A stretch of DNA of 64,000 bases from the NCBI RefSeq assembly GCF_017877135.1, contig NZ_JAGIPH010000004.1, forward strand, positions 186,001 through 250,000, read 5' to 3'. The notes below the pieces were generated by a model that was given only the letters and a program-made list of their open reading frames with translations, was not told the DNA's origin and did no database searches. Within the stretch, counting starts at the first letter, position 1; the number at the start of each line of letters is the position of its first letter. This DNA comes from Neorhizobium galegae (GTDB lineage Bacteria > Pseudomonadota > Alphaproteobacteria > Rhizobiales > Rhizobiaceae). The position numbers were made by a program, and so were the translations under genes. Of this stretch, positions 62,970 to 64,000 are shown piece by piece.

Positions 62970-62994
62970 AACGCGCTCTGTCATAAATGGTTCC
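62970..62994 (-). promoter_or_regulatory. EcfG-type promoter, hybrid kinase gene
   Basis: Minus strand: GGAAC (62994-62990), 16 bases, CGTT (62973-62970); leader about 31 bases. Confidence 0.78.
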
Positions 62995-63045
62995 ACGGCA
63001 TTCAAAAATCTTCGGGGGGCGTTGACAAAAAGGCAGCGCATGATA

Positions 63046-63075
63046 CGACTGACGAAATTATAAATTCGTCAGTCG
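63046..63075. promoter_or_regulatory. Perfect palindrome, TetR operator
   Basis: Perfect 11-base arms CGACTGACGAA (63046-63056) and TTCGTCAGTCG (63065-63075) surround an AT-rich 8-base centre. The site lies 17 bases before the TetR start and 19 bases after a TTGACA -35 (63022-63027), so it covers the promoter's -10 region. Confidence 0.75.
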
Positions 63076-63091
63076 TTAGTCAGAAGGTGTC

Positions 63092-63697
63092 ATGAGCGAT
63101 CAGTCGGCCCCGTCCCAGGAAAATACGCGCAAGGAGAATGTCGAGCGTATCCTCGACACCGCTGCGCGCCTGTTCATGCATTACGGCTATGCGAAGACGA
63201 ACGTGGCAGACATCGCCCGCGAATTGTCGATGTCGCCCGCCAATATCTATCGCTTCTTCTCCTCCAAGGCCGAGATCCACCAGGCCATCGCGAGGCGTAT
63301 GCTGGAGCAGCAATATGCCATCCTGGCCGCCAATGCCAAAGGTGGCGGGGCGGCGGCAGAGCGCCTGAAGAACCATCTTCTGCTGCAGCACCGCATCACC
63401 GTCGAAACCATGCTCGATGACGAGAAGGTTCATGAAATGGTGCTGGTGGCCATGGACCAGCAATGGCAGGTGATCCAGCAGCATCTGGAGCGCGTGCGCG
63501 AACTGATCCGCTCGATCATCGACGATGGCATTTCTGCAGGCGAATTTCGTGCGCAGGACAGCCTTTTGGCGGCCGAGTGCTTCATGCAGGCAGCCACCGC
63601 ATTCTGCCACCCGCAGATCGTTTCGAAAAAACTGAGCCAGGATGAGGTTGCAGGCCCGGATGATATGGCCGCCTTCATCCTGCGCGCTCTCGTTTAG
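63092..63697 (+). CDS. TetR-family regulator of an efflux system
   Basis: The 201-residue protein has an N-terminal helix-turn-helix (about 15-62; TNVADIARELSMSPANIYRFF) and a C-terminal ligand domain of the AcrR/TetR_C type. A perfect palindrome overlaps its promoter, indicating autorepression. The next gene, 60 bases downstream, encodes an RND adaptor protein, which is presumably co-regulated. Confidence 0.85.
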   Translation: MSDQSAPSQENTRKENVERILDTAARLFMHYGYAKTNVADIARELSMSPANIYRFFSSKAEIHQAIARRMLEQQYAILAANAKGGGAAAERLKNHLLLQHRITVETMLDDEKVHEMVLVAMDQQWQVIQQHLERVRELIRSIIDDGISAGEFRAQDSLLAAECFMQAATAFCHPQIVSKKLSQDEVAGPDDMAAFILRALV

Positions 63698-63757
63698 TCA
63701 GTTCAGAGCAGGGGATCGAGACGATCCGCCCTTCACACGCCGGTAGGAGCCGCAGAA

Positions 63758-64000
63758 GTGACGAAAAAGACCACGATGTCCTGGCAACAATTCGCCGTGG
63801 CTGCTTCGCTGATGGTCCTGGTGGGCTGCAGCGAGGAAAAGCAGGCTGCCGCTCCCGAAGCGCGACCCGTCAAGGTGGTGACGGTGGCGGAGCCGGATGA
63901 AGGACGGCTTCTGCAGTATTCGGGCGCCGTCAAGGCGCGCCGCGAGATCGCGCTCGGTTTCCGCGTGGATGGCAAGATCACCGAACGCCTGGTCGATGTC
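63758..64000 (+). CDS. RND efflux periplasmic adaptor (membrane fusion protein), N-terminal part (cut by window end)
   Basis: The frame is open to the last base; 81 residues are visible. The GTG at 63758 follows TAGGAG with eight bases; an ATG six codons later is an alternative. A lipoprotein signal with lipobox LVGC is followed by RPVKVVTV and the GAVKARREIALGFRVDGKI stretch, which is typical of AcrA/MexA-type adaptors (beta-barrel and lipoyl start). An inner-membrane pump gene is expected next, outside the window. Confidence 0.8.
   Translation, partial: MTKKTTMSWQQFAVAASLMVLVGCSEEKQAAAPEARPVKVVTVAEPDEGRLLQYSGAVKARREIALGFRVDGKITERLVDV

Overview
The window comes from a GC-rich alphaproteobacterium, most likely of the Rhizobiaceae (Rhizobium/Agrobacterium group). 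The evidence is a hybrid FixL with an FxkR-type regulator and a matching K-box, BacA/SbmA-like and TctCBA-type transporters, HWE kinases, and EcfG-type (general stress response) promoters. It carries no rRNA, tRNA, insertion sequence, CRISPR array or phage gene that I can see. The sequence is gene-dense with ordinary chromosomal or megaplasmid organisation. Both ends cut a gene: an adenine deaminase on the left and an RND efflux adaptor on the right.

Layout. 0-5.3 kb: the end of adenine deaminase, a small unknown gene, then a microaerobic regulatory set (fxkR, fixK, hybrid fixL). 5.4-9.2 kb: a c-di-GMP phosphodiesterase and an ABC exporter-like protein with a decayed ATPase domain. 9.5-15.8 kb: an aryl-CoA ligase and a branched-chain/aromatic-type ABC transporter. 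15.9-22.0 kb: aminotransferase, TetR regulator and dimethylargininase, divergent from a polar amino-acid ABC transporter, read here as an arginine/methylarginine use module. 22.1-26.8 kb: a flavin monooxygenase with an XRE-cupin regulator, then a cytochrome bd oxidase operon with a 36-residue third subunit. 27.0-31.5 kb: endonuclease-fold protein, UPF0104 membrane protein, phospholipase D-like protein and small stress-type genes. 31.8-39.6 kb: a DctB/DctD-like two-component system, tctCBA and a LacI regulator. 39.8-44.0 kb: small gene, HWE kinase, topoisomerase IB, PfpI/DJ-1 protein. 44.3-49.9 kb: a caa3-type cytochrome oxidase operon with a subunit I-III fusion and a triheme cytochrome c. 50-63 kb: small stress-type genes, glgX, glgA, an ECF sigma factor, PQQ glucose dehydrogenase, a BON protein and a hybrid histidine kinase. 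63-64 kb: a TetR gene and the start of an efflux system.

The main result is a regulon visible in the sequence. Between 27.7 and 63.0 kb I find ten intergenic matches to GGAAC-N16/17-CGTT, seven with GGTT and two with TGTT at -10. All are upstream of and correctly oriented to a gene. About one strict match would be expected by chance on both strands of the whole window with uniform base composition, and I noticed no such match in front of any gene in the first 27 kb. This is the consensus of the EcfG-type general stress sigma factor of alphaproteobacteria. The ECF sigma gene at 57972 has such a promoter itself, and a small NepR-like protein is encoded 0.7 kb away. Likely members of the regulon include glgA, gcd, topoisomerase IB, the lipid/membrane genes near 28-30 kb, a hybrid kinase, two ferritin-like DUF892 proteins and several tiny proteins, one of only 25 residues.

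All promoter, operator and terminator calls come from reading the sequence by eye. Protein functions are family-level inferences from motifs and gene context. No database search was run.
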